DNA of 64,000 bases from Phaeodactylibacter sp. (GCF_022763345.1 NZ_JALEGS010000037.1:1-64000); one strand, 5' to 3'; counted from the first letter of the stretch, positions 26,374 through 37,409 are shown. The notes: generated by a model from the sequence alone, not told the origin. Translations and numbers: made by a program.

Positions 26374-28383
26374 ATGAAACACCAACGCCCCACTTTGCTG
26401 ATTTTGGCCCTGACGGCGCTTTTTTACAGCGGCTGCATGCCTCCTTCCAATGAAGTAGACAGCAACATCACGCTTGATGCCAGCTCACCGGAATTTCAGC
26501 GTATTGCTGATTTCCAGGACCAGCAACTGGCCGACAGCCTTTATACCTTTTTTCACGATGAGCAGCCGACGCTGCGTTACCTTTCTGCCCGTGCCTTTGC
26601 CTCCATGCGTTCACCGGAGGCCATAGACAGCCTTGCCCGGCTTTTGCAAGACCCTGTGGACCGTGTGCGGGCCATTGCCGCCTATGCCATAGGGCAAAGT
26701 GGAGCCGCTGCGGGCGAACGCTACCTGCTGCGCGCGTTTGAGCGCAATGACACCGCTGGCCATTACCGGTTAGCCAATCGGGCTATTCTTGAGGCTGTAG
26801 GCAAAATCGGAACCGAACCGACTCTGGCAGACCTCGCGACGGTTTCTACTTATGAGCCTACAGATACAGCACTGCTGGAAGGACAAGCCTTGGGCATCTA
26901 TCGCTATGCCCTGCGGAATATTACCAACGAAGCAGGCACCAAGCGTATGATCAGCCTGGCAACTGATGGACAGTACCCGACAAGTGTTCGCCTGATTGCA
27001 GCAAATTACCTCTACCGGGCAACCGGGCTAAAGCTTGACACTTCTGCGGTACCCTTATTGAAAAATGCATTGGCAACTGCTACGGATCCCCGCATTCGCA
27101 TGGTGCTGGTCGTGGCGCTGGGCAAAACCAAAGCCGATCAGGCGATGCCTGCCCTGCTTCAGCAATATAAGCAGGAAAACGACTACCGGGTGCGGAGCAA
27201 CCTGCTAAGGGCATTCGCGAACTTCCCATACGATAGTGTCAAAACCACAGTTCGGGAAGCGCTCAAGAGCTCCAATGCCAGTGAAGCCCGTAGAGCTGCA
27301 CAATTCTTTATCGAGCATGGCATTTCGGACGATGCCACCCAATACTGGCAGTGGGCCAAGGACTCTCTGCCCTGGCAGGTGCAAATCCCGCTATACCAAG
27401 CAGCTAACCGGCACTTACCTGCCTATTCGGTCAATTCCAGAGATGGCATTAACGCTGAACTTCGGCGCTGGCTGGGCAACAGTACTTCCGTTTACGAAAA
27501 GTCTGCTTTGCTAAAAGCCCTGGCTGAGTTTGGCTGGAATTACAAATATATCTATCGGGAAGGTGCGCCTTCCAGCTCTCCGGTTATCCGCACAGCTACA
27601 ATGGAAGCGCTGAGTATGATCAGCGGGCGGCCGGACTTCAGAGCCTTCTTTGGGGCGGGTTACCGGAGTGTACGCCGTGAATTACTCGGGATGTACCTGG
27701 AAGCCATGCAGACCGGTGACCCTGGCATGATTGCCGTAGCTGCTGAGGCACTGCGCAATGAAAACCTCAAGTTTGATGCGCTCATGTCCAATACCATTAT
27801 TTTGGAGGAAGCGCTCGAAAAACTGGAGCTGCCGAAAGAAATCGAAACTTACAATCAGTTGCAGCAAACGATTGCCTACGTCAAAGGGGAAGAAGCCCCT
27901 GAACCTAAAACTCCGGCCTACAACCATCCGATCGACTGGGCTATGCTGGATGACTTGTCAGAGGACCGGCTGGTCACCATCAATACCAACCGTGGCGCTA
28001 TTACGCTGGAAATGATGCCCGAGTTTGCCCCCGGCACCGTCGCCAACTTCATTGCACTGGTCCGGCAGGGTTTTTACCAGGATAAGACCATTCACCGGGT
28101 GGTCCCTAATTTCGTCATACAGGCAGGCTGCCCCCGGGGCGATGGTTATGGCAGCCTGGATTATACCATCCGTTCTGAGCTGCCCCCGCTTTATTACGAT
28201 GAAGCCGGCTATGTAGGCATGGCATCGGCAGGCAATCATACAGAATGCACACAGTTTTTCATTACCCATAGCCCCACACCACACCTGGACGGAGAATATA
28301 CTATATTTGCGCGCGTCACAGACGGGCTGGAGGTCGTTCACCAAACGCAGGTCGGTGACCGTATCAAAAACATCGAACTCTAA
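26374..28383 (+). CDS. HEAT-repeat/cyclophilin lipoprotein (peptidylprolyl isomerase)
   Basis: This 669-residue lipoprotein has a lipobox (LFYSGC, Cys21), about 430 residues of HEAT-like helical repeats (for example [20 protein letters not shown]), and a C-terminal cyclophilin domain (about 530-669). The cyclophilin domain carries [18 protein letters not shown], then [13 protein letters not shown], then [20 protein letters not shown]. It likely acts as a periplasmic prolyl isomerase with the HEAT part binding clients. It follows the PBP1A gene and ends 2 bp before gcvT. A link to cell-wall assembly is inferred from position only. Confidence 0.88.
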   Translation: MKHQRPTLLILALTALFYSGCMPPSNEVDSNITLDASSPEFQRIADFQDQQLADSLYTFFHDEQPTLRYLSARAFASMRSPEAIDSLARLLQDPVDRVRAIAAYAIGQSGAAAGERYLLRAFERNDTAGHYRLANRAILEAVGKIGTEPTLADLATVSTYEPTDTALLEGQALGIYRYALRNITNEAGTKRMISLATDGQYPTSVRLIAANYLYRATGLKLDTSAVPLLKNALATATDPRIRMVLVVALGKTKADQAMPALLQQYKQENDYRVRSNLLRAFANFPYDSVKTTVREALKSSNASEARRAAQFFIEHGISDDATQYWQWAKDSLPWQVQIPLYQAANRHLPAYSVNSRDGINAELRRWLGNSTSVYEKSALLKALAEFGWNYKYIYREGAPSSSPVIRTATMEALSMISGRPDFRAFFGAGYRSVRRELLGMYLEAMQTGDPGMIAVAAEALRNENLKFDALMSNTIILEEALEKLELPKEIETYNQLQQTIAYVKGEEAPEPKTPAYNHPIDWAMLDDLSEDRLVTINTNRGAITLEMMPEFAPGTVANFIALVRQGFYQDKTIHRVVPNFVIQAGCPRGDGYGSLDYTIRSELPPLYYDEAGYVGMASAGNHTECTQFFITHSPTPHLDGEYTIFARVTDGLEVVHQTQVGDRIKNIEL

Positions 28384-28385
28384 CC

Positions 28386-29507
28386 ATGAAGACCACACCA
28401 CTTACCGCAATACACGAAGGGCTTGGCGCCAAAATGGTCCCCTTTGCCGGCTACAACATGCCCATTTCCTATAGCAGCCTCAAGGAGGAGCACCATCAGG
28501 TACGAAACAGTCTTGGCGTATTTGATGTCTCGCACATGGGAGAATTTATCATCCGGGGCAAAGAGGCCCTTGACCTTATTCAAAAAGTGACTTCCAACGA
28601 TGCTTCCAAGCTCGCCATCGGTGATGCACAATACACCTGTATGCCCAATGATACCGGGGGGATCGTGGACGACTGCATCGTCTACCGCCTGACCGAAGAA
28701 ATGTGCTCTGATGGCGAAAAGGCGTTCATGATGGTCGTCAATGCTTCCAACATCGAAAAGGACTGGGCGTGGATTACGCAGGCAAATACCTTTGATACCC
28801 AGTTAATCAATATTTCCGACCAAACGGCTTTGCTTGCCGTGCAGGGCCCCAAAGCCATTGAAGCCATGCAGCCCCTTACCGGGACGGACTTGAGCGGCCT
28901 AAAATTCTACACCTTCACCAAAGGGACATTTGCCGGCATCGACAACGTACTCATCTCAGCAACCGGCTATACAGGTGCCGGCGGGTTGGAGCTTTACGTC
29001 AGTGCAAATAAAGCAGTCGACCTTTGGAACGCCGTTATGAAGGCCGGCGAAAGCTTCGGTATCAAACCCATCGGACTAGGCGCACGGGACACCCTCCGGC
29101 TGGAAATGGGGTATTGCTTATACGGTAATGATATTGACGATACCACTTCCCCGATTGAAGCAGGGCTTGGTTGGATTACTAAAACGAAAAAAGGCGAATT
29201 TACCAGTCGCGATACCTTCATTAAGCAACGGGAAGAAGGCGTAAGCCGCCGCCTGGTAGGCTTCGAGCTACCGGATGAACGTCGGGTGCCCCGCAACGGT
29301 TATCCTATTGTAGACGCAGGGGGAGCAACCATCGGGCAGGTCACCTCAGGAACACTGTCTCCGTCACTCGGCTACCCCATCGGCATGGGCTATGTCAAGG
29401 AGGCTTACAAAGCCCCGGGCACAACTATTTATGTACACGCTGGCCGGAAAAATCTGGCTGCCACAGTAGTACGCCCACCTTTTTATAAGGGTGCCGAGGG
29501 AAAATAA
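28386..29507 (+). CDS. gcvT: aminomethyltransferase, glycine cleavage T-protein
   Basis: This 373-residue T-protein transfers the aminomethyl group of glycine to tetrahydrofolate in the glycine cleavage system. It matches the family throughout: [14 protein letters not shown] at the start, [25 protein letters not shown], then [20 protein letters not shown] and [12 protein letters not shown]. The length is normal. It starts 2 bp after the lipoprotein stop, so translation may be coupled. No gcvH or gcvP is in the window. Confidence 0.97.
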   Translation: MKTTPLTAIHEGLGAKMVPFAGYNMPISYSSLKEEHHQVRNSLGVFDVSHMGEFIIRGKEALDLIQKVTSNDASKLAIGDAQYTCMPNDTGGIVDDCIVYRLTEEMCSDGEKAFMMVVNASNIEKDWAWITQANTFDTQLINISDQTALLAVQGPKAIEAMQPLTGTDLSGLKFYTFTKGTFAGIDNVLISATGYTGAGGLELYVSANKAVDLWNAVMKAGESFGIKPIGLGARDTLRLEMGYCLYGNDIDDTTSPIEAGLGWITKTKKGEFTSRDTFIKQREEGVSRRLVGFELPDERRVPRNGYPIVDAGGATIGQVTSGTLSPSLGYPIGMGYVKEAYKAPGTTIYVHAGRKNLAATVVRPPFYKGAEGK

Positions 29508-29622
29508 CCTCCGGTTTGACAACAAATTGCCACAATTTTCATTTATCTACCCGAATGAGCGGTCCCAGACTTTTGGCTGGAACCCTTAAATTTTATTTGC
29601 ACCCAACGAAAATCAGGTTTTC

Positions 29623-30123
29623 ATGACACTGGAAGAAGGAAAAGACAAATTCATCCAATCCTGGGGAGCGCTAGGCTCCAGCTGGGGAATCAACCGCACC
29701 ATGGCACAGATCCATGCTCTGCTGCTGATTTCTCCGGAAGCGATGAGCGCCGAGGAAATAATGGATGAGTTGAAAATTTCCCGGGGTAACGCAAATATGA
29801 ATATTCGGGCCCTGATCGACTGGGGCCTGGCTTATAAAGAGCTGAAAACGGGTGAACGCCGGGAGTACTTCGTAGCGGAAAAAGACATGTGGGAGGTGGT
29901 CAAGTGCATCATTACCCAACGCAAAAAGCGGGAACTAGAGCCCATGCTCAGAGTGCTCGATGAAATATCAAGCGTTGATGAAATTGATGAGGAATCCAGA
30001 GAGTTTGCGGAAGTAATCCGGGAAATCAAGCTTTTCTCCAGCAAGGCTGATTCCACATTAGACTCCCTGGTTAAAGCTGATTCCAACTGGTTTGTCGGCA
30101 CTTTCATGAAAATGATCAAATAG
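29623..30123 (+). CDS. GbsR/MarR-family transcriptional regulator
   Basis: This 166-residue protein carries a winged-helix DNA-binding domain of the GbsR type. Residues about 10-95 match the group: FIQSWGALGSSWGINRTMAQ, then MSAEEIMDELKISRGNANMN and a wing around KTGERREYF. The C-terminal part is helical and probably mediates dimers. It is a single-gene unit. A possible promoter is TTTTG at 29571 and TTTATTTG at 29592. GbsR in Bacillus senses choline, but no choline gene is near, so the ligand here is open. Confidence 0.85.
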   Translation: MTLEEGKDKFIQSWGALGSSWGINRTMAQIHALLLISPEAMSAEEIMDELKISRGNANMNIRALIDWGLAYKELKTGERREYFVAEKDMWEVVKCIITQRKKRELEPMLRVLDEISSVDEIDEESREFAEVIREIKLFSSKADSTLDSLVKADSNWFVGTFMKMIK

Positions 30124-30134
30124 CCCCCTGCTGT

Positions 30135-30524
30135 TTAGCCTTCCTGTTGCTCTTCTTCATCCCCCATGTGGCCTTCCTGGTGGAGCCGGTTAAAAAGCTG
30201 ATTGAGCCGGTACATCTCGTCCAGGGTATCATCCAGATAAAAGGCCACATCAGGCACGCGGCGCATGTGCTTTCTGATGCGATAAGCCAGTGCTTGCTTG
30301 AGGCGGGTAATTTCGTGCTCCATTTTAAGAATCACCGATTGTTTGTCCTCGGTATTGTAAACGCTCAGGTAGATTTTTGCCTGGCTGAAATCCGGGCTCA
30401 CCATAACTTTTGTGACCGTCACCAACGGTTCGGTACCATAAACATACCCGCCTTCATTCTGTAATACTTCGCTGAAGTGCCGCTTGATTAATTCTGCTAC
30501 CTGTAAATTGCGCTTCGTCGCCAT
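30135..30524 (-). CDS. rbfA: 30S ribosome-binding factor A
   Basis: This 129-residue RbfA-type protein helps 16S rRNA maturation and 30S assembly. It has the KH-like fold with ELIKRHFSEVLQNE at the start, VTVTKVMVSPDFSQAKIYLSV, and RIRKHMRRVPDVAFYLDDTL at the characteristic C-terminal region. I set the start at the MATKRN methionine (30524); the frame is open to 30602 but the extra residues do not resemble the family. It is convergent with the GbsR-like gene. Confidence 0.93.
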   Translation of the reverse strand: MATKRNLQVAELIKRHFSEVLQNEGGYVYGTEPLVTVTKVMVSPDFSQAKIYLSVYNTEDKQSVILKMEHEITRLKQALAYRIRKHMRRVPDVAFYLDDTLDEMYRLNQLFNRLHQEGHMGDEEEQQEG

Positions 30525-30703
30525 ATATCGATTAATCTTCTCTTGTTGTATCGCAGGAAAATTCGCTGCCTGGTCTTCTCCACCGCTTTTAACGGGCCGC
30601 AAAGATAGAATTATTGGAGCACCTTGTCAACTCTATCAGCCTGGGGTGACCACTGTTGTGCGAGTTTTACAACAAAACTGCCCCTCCAGAGTTCCATTGC
30701 CGG

Positions 30704-30735
30704 TTGCAAAAACTACTAAAAAGTTGCTATTTTTG
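30704..30735 (+). promoter_or_regulatory. promoter of recG
   Basis: TTG (30704-30706), 21 nt, then TATTTTTG (30728-30735) fits the Bacteroidota consensus. The predicted start near 30741 leaves only the ATG at 30748 as a usable start for recG and gives a very short leader. Confidence 0.55.
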
Positions 30736-30747
30736 ATGGCGCCACAT

Positions 30748-32850
30748 ATGAACACCCTCGATTCTGACATATCCTACCTCAAGGGCGTGGGCCCTAAACG
30801 CGCAGAGCTTCTCAACAAAGAGCTGGGCATATTCACCTGTGGGGACCTGCTGCAACAGTACCCCCACCGTTATATCGATAAAACCCAATTCCACAAAATC
30901 AACACCCTACATCAGGAAAGTGGGGAAGTCCAGCTCCGCGGTATACTGCGCCGCCTTGTGCCCGTTGGGGAAGGCAGAAAAAAACGCCTTACCGGCCGCT
31001 TCCGGGATGAGACGGGCGCTATCGACCTGGTATGGTTCTCTGGTGTCAGCTATTTGCAAAAGCAGCTGGAGGTTGGAAAAGAGTATGTCATCTATGGCCG
31101 GGTCAATGCATTCCGGGACCAACTGAGTATCCCTCATCCGGAAATGGAAATTGCCAATCCCGAAAAGATCAAAAAAGCGGCAAGCTTCGCTCCGGTATAC
31201 CCCAGTACCGAAAAGCTAAACACCAAGGGGGTAGATGCCCGCAACCGACGCCGGATGATGGCGGCTCTGCTGGATAAACTTCAACCCGAAGACCTCCCGG
31301 AAAACCTGCCGCCCTACATCGTCAAAAAGTTCCGCTTCCCTTCCCGTTACGATACTGTGCGTGCCATCCACTTTCCAAAATCAGAAGAACAACTGCAGCA
31401 GGCCCGCAACCGCCTGAAGTTTGAAGAACTCTTCTTCCTGCAACTTCGCCTGCTCCAAATCCGACGTCGACGGGACGCGATCAAGGGGTTCAATTTCGAA
31501 CAGGTGGGTGAGCATTTCATGCACTTCTTCAATCACAAATTGCCATTCGAGCTGACCGGTGCCCAAAAACGGGTCCTTAAGGAAATCCGCCGCGACCTGG
31601 GCAAAGGCATCCAAATGAACCGGCTGCTGCAGGGCGATGTAGGCAGTGGCAAAACCATCGTGGGCCTCATGACCATGCTGCTGGCTATTGACAACGGCTT
31701 CCAGGCCTGCCTTATGGCCCCTACCGAAATCCTCGCCCAGCAGCACTACAATTCCATCAGCGAATACCTGGAAGGCATGGACCTACAGGTCGGCTTTCTT
31801 TCTGGCAGCGTAAAGGGGAAAAAGCGCAAAGTCCTGCTCGAAGCTCTGAAAAACGGAGAGGTTCACATCCTTATCGGCACGCATGCCCTGCTCGAGCCTC
31901 CTGTTGTCTTCCAAAATCTGGGCCTGGCCATTACCGACGAACAGCATCGCTTTGGCGTGGCGCAGCGGGCGAAACTCTGGAAAAAAAGCAGCCCCTACCC
32001 TCCCCATGTCCTTGTGATGACGGCGACGCCCATCCCGCGTACCCTCGCAATGACCCTCTACGGCGACCTCGACGTATCCGTCATTGATGAGCTGCCGCCC
32101 GGGCGCAAAGCCATTCAAACCCTGCACAAAACCGAAAACAACCGGCTGCGCGTACTGGGCTTTATGAAAGAGGAGATTGCGAAGGGCAGGCAGGTCTATG
32201 TGGTCTACCCCCTCATTGAAGAATCTGAAACCCTGGACCTGCAAAACTTACAGGACGGGTACGAAGCCCTGAGGCGGGAATTCCCACCGCCCAACTACCA
32301 AATCAGCGTGGTGCATGGCCGTATGAAACCTGCCGACAAGGATTTTGAAATGCAGCGCTTTGTGGAGGGCAAAACGCAGATCATGGTGGCGACCACCGTG
32401 ATTGAAGTGGGTGTGAATGTGCCAAATGCATCCGTTATGGTGATTGAAAATACAGAGCGCTTCGGACTGTCACAGCTCCATCAGCTGAGGGGGCGCGTGG
32501 GGCGGGGTGCCGAGCAGTCTTTCTGTATTCTGATGTCGAGTTTTAAGCTCAGCAAGGAGAGCAAAGAGCGCATTCAAACCATGGTCCGCACCAATAACGG
32601 TTTTGATATCGCCGAAGCGGACCTCCGCCTCCGGGGCCCGGGCAATATCGAGGGCACACAGCAGAGCGGCATTCTCAACTTCCGCATTGCCGACCTGGCT
32701 AAGGATGGGCGCATTCTGCAAACGGCCCGGGAAGTCGCCGCCCGCATCCTGGATGATGACCCTAAGTTTGAGCGCCAGGAGCACCACCCTATCGTTTGGT
32801 ACCTGGATAAGCATGGGAAGAAGCTAAGGGGCTGGAGCAGGATAAGTTAA
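30748..32850 (+). CDS. recG: ATP-dependent DNA helicase RecG
   Basis: This 700-residue enzyme remodels stalled replication forks and branched DNA. It begins [20 protein letters not shown] (wedge/HhH start). An OB-fold wedge domain then precedes the helicase core. Motif I is GDVGSGKT with Lys302. Motif II is D397-E-Q-H, a variant of the usual D-E-Q/E-H. Motif III is [11 protein letters not shown] and motif VI is QLRGRVGRG. The ATG at 30748 is preferred because it follows the promoter and gives the normal length. Its stop directly abuts the stop of the convergent HlyD gene, with no base between. Confidence 0.97.
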   Translation: MNTLDSDISYLKGVGPKRAELLNKELGIFTCGDLLQQYPHRYIDKTQFHKINTLHQESGEVQLRGILRRLVPVGEGRKKRLTGRFRDETGAIDLVWFSGVSYLQKQLEVGKEYVIYGRVNAFRDQLSIPHPEMEIANPEKIKKAASFAPVYPSTEKLNTKGVDARNRRRMMAALLDKLQPEDLPENLPPYIVKKFRFPSRYDTVRAIHFPKSEEQLQQARNRLKFEELFFLQLRLLQIRRRRDAIKGFNFEQVGEHFMHFFNHKLPFELTGAQKRVLKEIRRDLGKGIQMNRLLQGDVGSGKTIVGLMTMLLAIDNGFQACLMAPTEILAQQHYNSISEYLEGMDLQVGFLSGSVKGKKRKVLLEALKNGEVHILIGTHALLEPPVVFQNLGLAITDEQHRFGVAQRAKLWKKSSPYPPHVLVMTATPIPRTLAMTLYGDLDVSVIDELPPGRKAIQTLHKTENNRLRVLGFMKEEIAKGRQVYVVYPLIEESETLDLQNLQDGYEALRREFPPPNYQISVVHGRMKPADKDFEMQRFVEGKTQIMVATTVIEVGVNVPNASVMVIENTERFGLSQLHQLRGRVGRGAEQSFCILMSSFKLSKESKERIQTMVRTNNGFDIAEADLRLRGPGNIEGTQQSGILNFRIADLAKDGRILQTAREVAARILDDDPKFERQEHHPIVWYLDKHGKKLRGWSRIS

Positions 32851-34143
32851 TCAATAATTTTCCCACAAACTCCTCAACTGATCAAAAAGGCGGAACAGCA
32901 GCCGCCGGTCTTCGGTAATGATGTTGGCACGGGCCGAGAGTTCCTGTGAAAAGGGCAATTCCTGGCCGTAGGTCGTCTGCAGACCTGCTGTAAGCGCGAG
33001 CTCAATATAGTAAGCCTGCTGCTCCGGGATGGGCGCTATATGGCGGACTTCAGCCTTGAGCGCACCATACTGCTGCTCCGGATAAGCATCCAGAAATAAA
33101 CGAGCTTGCATCCCTGTATCCACGCGTCCGGCATTCTGAGCGGGCAGATAGCCACGAGCCAGGGTCGGACTGTGCGCTCCTGAGGCCGGAAGCACCGTCA
33201 TAACCAATTGCCCTTCTTCCAAATACTGCCCTGCGGTGAGCGGTTGTTGGAAAGCCACCCGGCCTGCTATTTCGGCCCAAAGTAAATTGTTTTGCTGCCA
33301 GGATTTCACCGCAGCGTTCAGGTTGGCTTTGCTTTCTTCGTAGGCCAGTTTCAGTTCTTGTGCGCTGTTTTGCTGCTCCTGTTGTAAAGTGATGAGCAGA
33401 GCGTTGTTCCGTTCTGCCTCTAGGGCATTGCGCAGGCGCTCGGCTTCCACTTCGCGTATCTCCCGCTCCAGCCGGAGCACCGCCAACTGCGCTTGTTCCT
33501 TATCGAGCTGACTGACATTCCCGGAGGCAGCGAGGGCTTCATTTCGTTTGAAGTTGGCCTGCGCCAGATCCCGTTCTGCCTGTAAAACTTCCAGTTTTTG
33601 GCCCTGTGCTGCCGAAAGCGCCACCAGCTGCTCCTGCTGATTCCGCAGAGAGCGAATCCGTTTCGCCCAGTCTGACCGGCGAAGGAAAAACTGATAGGCC
33701 TCCCGGTTGCGCTGCAGCTGCGCCATCGGAGCCTGCAATGTGCCAAGACGAAGATCGGGGACAGGGGTTTCAAGGGTATCCTTTTCCAGCCAATGCTGAA
33801 GGGCTTGGACCTCCTCCCATACTGCGGTGTTCTCCAGTACAGCTAGCATTTGACCGGGCTGGACCATTTCACCGTCTTTCACCAGCAGCCGCTGTAATTT
33901 CCCGCCACGGGGCGCCACGATGCGAATGGCAGGCTGCGGCGTAGTCAACATGACCTGAGCCGTCACAGTATCGGGGTAGCGAATCAGCCATGCCCCTGCC
34001 AACAACAGGACTACCGCTGCAAACACCGCCGAAATCCCCCAACGCAAAGCCCAGCCCGGAGGCGCGCCCAGCATTTCCTGAACGGCTGCCCGTCCGCCGC
34101 TGGCATCCGATGGTGCATGATTTGAAGTTGCGTTCCCTGGCAT
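32851..34143 (-). CDS. HlyD-family periplasmic adaptor of a type I exporter
   Basis: This 430-residue membrane-fusion protein has an N-terminal transmembrane segment (about 36-56), a lipoyl-like half (RLLVKDGEMVQPGQMLAVLE), a long coiled coil (about 160-275, rich in Gln/Glu/Leu/Arg) and a beta-barrel/C-terminal domain (PLTAGQYLEEGQLV). Its ATG overlaps the ABC transporter stop as TAATG, so the pair is co-translated. Together they form a type I secretion system, which would need an outer-membrane TolC-like partner that is not in this window. Confidence 0.9.
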   Translation of the reverse strand: MPGNATSNHAPSDASGGRAAVQEMLGAPPGWALRWGISAVFAAVVLLLAGAWLIRYPDTVTAQVMLTTPQPAIRIVAPRGGKLQRLLVKDGEMVQPGQMLAVLENTAVWEEVQALQHWLEKDTLETPVPDLRLGTLQAPMAQLQRNREAYQFFLRRSDWAKRIRSLRNQQEQLVALSAAQGQKLEVLQAERDLAQANFKRNEALAASGNVSQLDKEQAQLAVLRLEREIREVEAERLRNALEAERNNALLITLQQEQQNSAQELKLAYEESKANLNAAVKSWQQNNLLWAEIAGRVAFQQPLTAGQYLEEGQLVMTVLPASGAHSPTLARGYLPAQNAGRVDTGMQARLFLDAYPEQQYGALKAEVRHIAPIPEQQAYYIELALTAGLQTTYGQELPFSQELSARANIITEDRRLLFRLFDQLRSLWENY

Positions 34144-36344
34144 TATTGTCCGAGTTCTAGTTGATTCTTAACCAATTGGTAATAAACGCCTTTGCGGGCG
34201 ACTAATGCTTCATGTGTGCCCCGCTCTGCAATTTTTCCCTGGTCCAGCACCACAATTTGGTCGGCCTGGCTTACCGTACTCAGGCGGTGGGCTACCACTA
34301 CAACGGTCCGGCCTTCGAAAAAGCGGTCCAGATTATGGACTATTTCGCGTTCATTATTGGCATCGAGGGCGTTGGTGGCCTCGTCAAAAAACAGAAAATC
34401 AGGGGTTTTGTAGATGGCGCGGGCGATAAGCAGCCGCTGCCGCTGCCCCTGACTGATGCCATTGCCCATAGCGCCGATCTTGGTATTGTACCTTAGCGGC
34501 AGGCCATCAATGAATGGCTTCAGATTGGCCAGCTCCACCGCTTTCAGAAGGCGTTCCGGGTCTACGGCGGGGCTGCTTTCCGCAATATTATTGGCGATGG
34601 TATCCGAAAAGATAAACCCATCCTGAAGCACGGCTCCGCAGGCAGCCCGCCAACGGGATTTGCGCAACCCGCTCAGCGGCTGACCTCCAACGCGGATCTG
34701 CCCCTGCTCCGGCTCGTAAAAGCCCAGCAACAATTTGACCAATGTCGTTTTCCCACTTCCGCTCACCCCAACAATAGCGGTGACTTTGCCCTCCGGAATA
34801 TCCAGGTTGATGTCTTCGAGCACCCATTCGGCAAGGGGATTGTACCGAAAACTCAGGTCCCGAATCTGAATATCCCTGCGCTCCGGTAGATCATCCCAAA
34901 CCGGCGCACCATCTGCAGGGGTTTCCTCGGGCGTTTCCGATTGCACTTCCAACAGGCGGTCCAGGCTCAAACGGGCATCTTGCCAGCGCCTCAGGAAGTC
35001 CGCTAGCCGGCTTAGGGGTAAATTCACTTGTCCAAGAATAAATTGGATGGCGAGCAGCATACCCAAGGTCATTTGCCCCTCTATGACCAGCTTTGCAGCC
35101 AGAATCGTAATGAGAATATCTTTAACCTGGGATATGGCTGAAGCACCGGCATCCTGTGTTTGCTCCACATCCAGCGACCTCAGGTTGGCCCGGAACAGGC
35201 GGGTTTGGATGTTCATCCACTGCCAGCGCCGCTTGGAGCCGCTATTCTGTAATTTGATCTCAGGCATCCCCTGAATCAGCTCAATGAGCGCGCTCTGATT
35301 ATCCGATAATTGCCGGAAGCGGGCGTGGTCAATAGCCTGCCGCTTATTCAAATAAATGAGGATCCAGCCCAGATAGAGCAGGCTGCCAATCAAAAAAATC
35401 AGGAAGATCGATACATTATAAACCAACAGGACCCCGCCAAAAATAAGCAGGCTGAAAGCAGAGAATAAAAAGCTCAGGGCGGAGGTGGTCAGGAACTGTT
35501 CAATACGCCGGTGGTCGCCAATGCGCTGCAATAAATCGCCGGTCATTTTGGTATCAAAGTAGGTAATGGGCAAGCGCATGAGCTGCTGTAGGAAATCAGC
35601 AATCAGGGAGACATTAATGCGGGTGCCCAAGTGAAGCAATATCCGGTTTTGGATGATGTTCACGGTCAGACGGCCGGCAAAAAGCAGCAGCTGACCAATC
35701 AGAATCAGGTTGATGAATGAGAGATCGGCATTGCGGATACCGATATCAACAATCGCCTGAGTCAGAAACGGGAAAAGCAGCTGGAATATACTACCCAGGA
35801 TGAGCCCAAAAACCAATTGTACAAAGTAAGGCCGGTAAGGGCGCAGGTACTGCAGGAGGTAGTTTAAGGGGGCGGATTGTGCGGAGGGCAGGCCTTCCTC
35901 TTCGTAAAAAGCAGGCTGTGGCTCCAGGAGCAAAGCCAGCCCCTCATCACCATCACTGGTCCAGTGGCGGTTAAACGCAGCACGTGTGATTTTCCGTTTT
36001 CCGGCTGCCGGGTCGGCAACCCAAACATGCTGTTTGGATATTTTGTAGACCACCACGAAATGCCGTTGCTCCCAATGCGCAATCAGGGGCAGAGGGGCCT
36101 GATCAATGCCCAGGCGTTCCTCCGTACTTTCCAGTGGTAATTTTACCGGTAATGGCCGCATTCCGATGGACTCGGCGGCTTCCACCAGGCCCGCCATTGA
36201 GACGCCCTCCCGGTCGACGTATGCTCTTGCCCGCAGCTCTGACAAGGTAAAATGCTGCCCGTAGTGCCGGGTGATCATACGCAGGCAGGCAGGCCCACAG
36301 TCCATGGCGTCGTGCTGCGGATAATGTGGAAAGCGGTCGAGCAT
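34143..36344 (-). CDS. peptidase-C39 ABC transporter (bacteriocin/double-glycine exporter type)
   Basis: This 733-residue transporter has an N-terminal C39 cysteine protease domain (HDAMDCGPACLRMI, catalytic Cys16; HFVVVYKI with the His; and WVADPA), a six-helix membrane domain (about 150-430) and an ABC ATPase. The ATPase has Walker A GVSGSGKTT, signature GISQGQRQR, Walker B FLFFDEATNALD, and H-loop VVVAHRLS. C39 exporters cut a double-glycine leader during export. The intact Cys and His suggest an active protease. I chose the ATG at 36344; the frame runs to 36452 but extra residues are not family-like. It is coupled to the HlyD gene. Confidence 0.92.
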   Translation of the reverse strand: MLDRFPHYPQHDAMDCGPACLRMITRHYGQHFTLSELRARAYVDREGVSMAGLVEAAESIGMRPLPVKLPLESTEERLGIDQAPLPLIAHWEQRHFVVVYKISKQHVWVADPAAGKRKITRAAFNRHWTSDGDEGLALLLEPQPAFYEEEGLPSAQSAPLNYLLQYLRPYRPYFVQLVFGLILGSIFQLLFPFLTQAIVDIGIRNADLSFINLILIGQLLLFAGRLTVNIIQNRILLHLGTRINVSLIADFLQQLMRLPITYFDTKMTGDLLQRIGDHRRIEQFLTTSALSFLFSAFSLLIFGGVLLVYNVSIFLIFLIGSLLYLGWILIYLNKRQAIDHARFRQLSDNQSALIELIQGMPEIKLQNSGSKRRWQWMNIQTRLFRANLRSLDVEQTQDAGASAISQVKDILITILAAKLVIEGQMTLGMLLAIQFILGQVNLPLSRLADFLRRWQDARLSLDRLLEVQSETPEETPADGAPVWDDLPERRDIQIRDLSFRYNPLAEWVLEDINLDIPEGKVTAIVGVSGSGKTTLVKLLLGFYEPEQGQIRVGGQPLSGLRKSRWRAACGAVLQDGFIFSDTIANNIAESSPAVDPERLLKAVELANLKPFIDGLPLRYNTKIGAMGNGISQGQRQRLLIARAIYKTPDFLFFDEATNALDANNEREIVHNLDRFFEGRTVVVVAHRLSTVSQADQIVVLDQGKIAERGTHEALVARKGVYYQLVKNQLELGQ

Positions 36345-36518
36345 AAGGATGAAGCATTGCTGACTGCCTAAGGTACGGATTTGGGGTAAATAAAAAAGCG
36401 CTAAAGTCTCCTTCCAAAAAAAATGGAGCCCGTACGAATGAAAGCCCTCCAAAAAGCAACAGGGGCAAATCCGTTGCTGCAGATCTACCCCCTCAAGCTC
36501 TTTCCAGTACCTTTAAAG

Positions 36519-37163
36519 CTACAGCTTGCGGATATCGCCGCTGCCTACTACGCTTTTCTTCACAGAAGGATTTCCTTTGTAATAAACGTCGCCACTGCCG
36601 GCAATACTAGCCTCCAGCTTATCAACTGTCCCCACTTTGACATTACCGCTGCCGGCGATGCTAATTTCAGCCCGGTCTGCGTCAACGCCTGAAGCGTCAA
36701 CATCACCACTGCCTGCAACACTTACTTCAATACTTTTGGCTTTCCCGGCGATATCAACATTACCAGACCCACCAACCGAGATGGACAGCTTGCCCATATT
36801 GTTAAAAGCATCTTCCACTTTCACATCACCGGACCCACCGATGGCAATGGAAGACAGGTTAGGCATGGTGACGTATACCTTTACGCCCCGGCTGTTCCAG
36901 TTGCGGGTACCGCGTTTGGTGCCTATGCCGAGCGTGCCGCCATTTACCTCGAGCTCGACCTTATCAATACTCTTTTCAGGACCTGTAATTTCAACATTAT
37001 AATCTCCTTGCGAAACATAAACATCGGCAGAAATGCCCAGTGCAATGCCGTCAAAATCGCGCAAATCAGCGCTGGAGCGACTCATGTCTGCATTGGTCTG
37101 TGCGCAGGCTGTGATTGCAAAGCCGGATGCCATCAAAAAACAAAGTGCTAATAGGTTTTTCAT
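36519..37163 (-). CDS. DUF2807 (head GIN domain) exported protein
   Basis: This 214-residue protein has a signal peptide ending at ITAC (possible lipobox) or AQ, then a DUF2807 head-GIN domain. Repeated G-S-G-[DN]-[VI] motifs (GGSGDVKVE, GGSGNVDI, AGSGDVDA, AGSGNVKV, AGSGDVYY, VGSGDIRKL) mark a right-handed beta-helix. Such proteins are common and often co-occur with ECF/anti-sigma systems in Bacteroidota, but none is visible here. It lies 174 bp upstream of the exporter, on the same strand. Function unknown. Confidence 0.85.
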   Translation of the reverse strand: MKNLLALCFLMASGFAITACAQTNADMSRSSADLRDFDGIALGISADVYVSQGDYNVEITGPEKSIDKVELEVNGGTLGIGTKRGTRNWNSRGVKVYVTMPNLSSIAIGGSGDVKVEDAFNNMGKLSISVGGSGNVDIAGKAKSIEVSVAGSGDVDASGVDADRAEISIAGSGNVKVGTVDKLEASIAGSGDVYYKGNPSVKKSVVGSGDIRKL

Positions 37164-37401
37164 ATCGTTGTGATTTCAATTGGGCAAAAATTACCCCCGT
37201 TTATAAAAAATGGATTGCTGCTTTATGATGCAATAACAGGCTGCTGCCCCCTATTGCTTCATAACCAACAGCGCATAAATTCAGCCAAAAGCTGCATCTA
37301 TGCTTCTTTTTTCTTCTAAAATGGGGTTTGGCTGGACGAAAAGGTGGGCGACCCCTGAAAAAATCCGCTCAACATGAAGTACAAGGTTTTCGTTGAATAC
37401 C

Positions 37402-37409
37402 TACATTTG
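37402..37409 (+). promoter_or_regulatory. -7 element of serC
   Basis: TACATTTG matches TAnnTTTG exactly. The predicted start near 37415 lies 14 nt before the ATG at 37429, ruling out the upstream TTG at 37393. No good -33 is seen. Confidence 0.5.
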
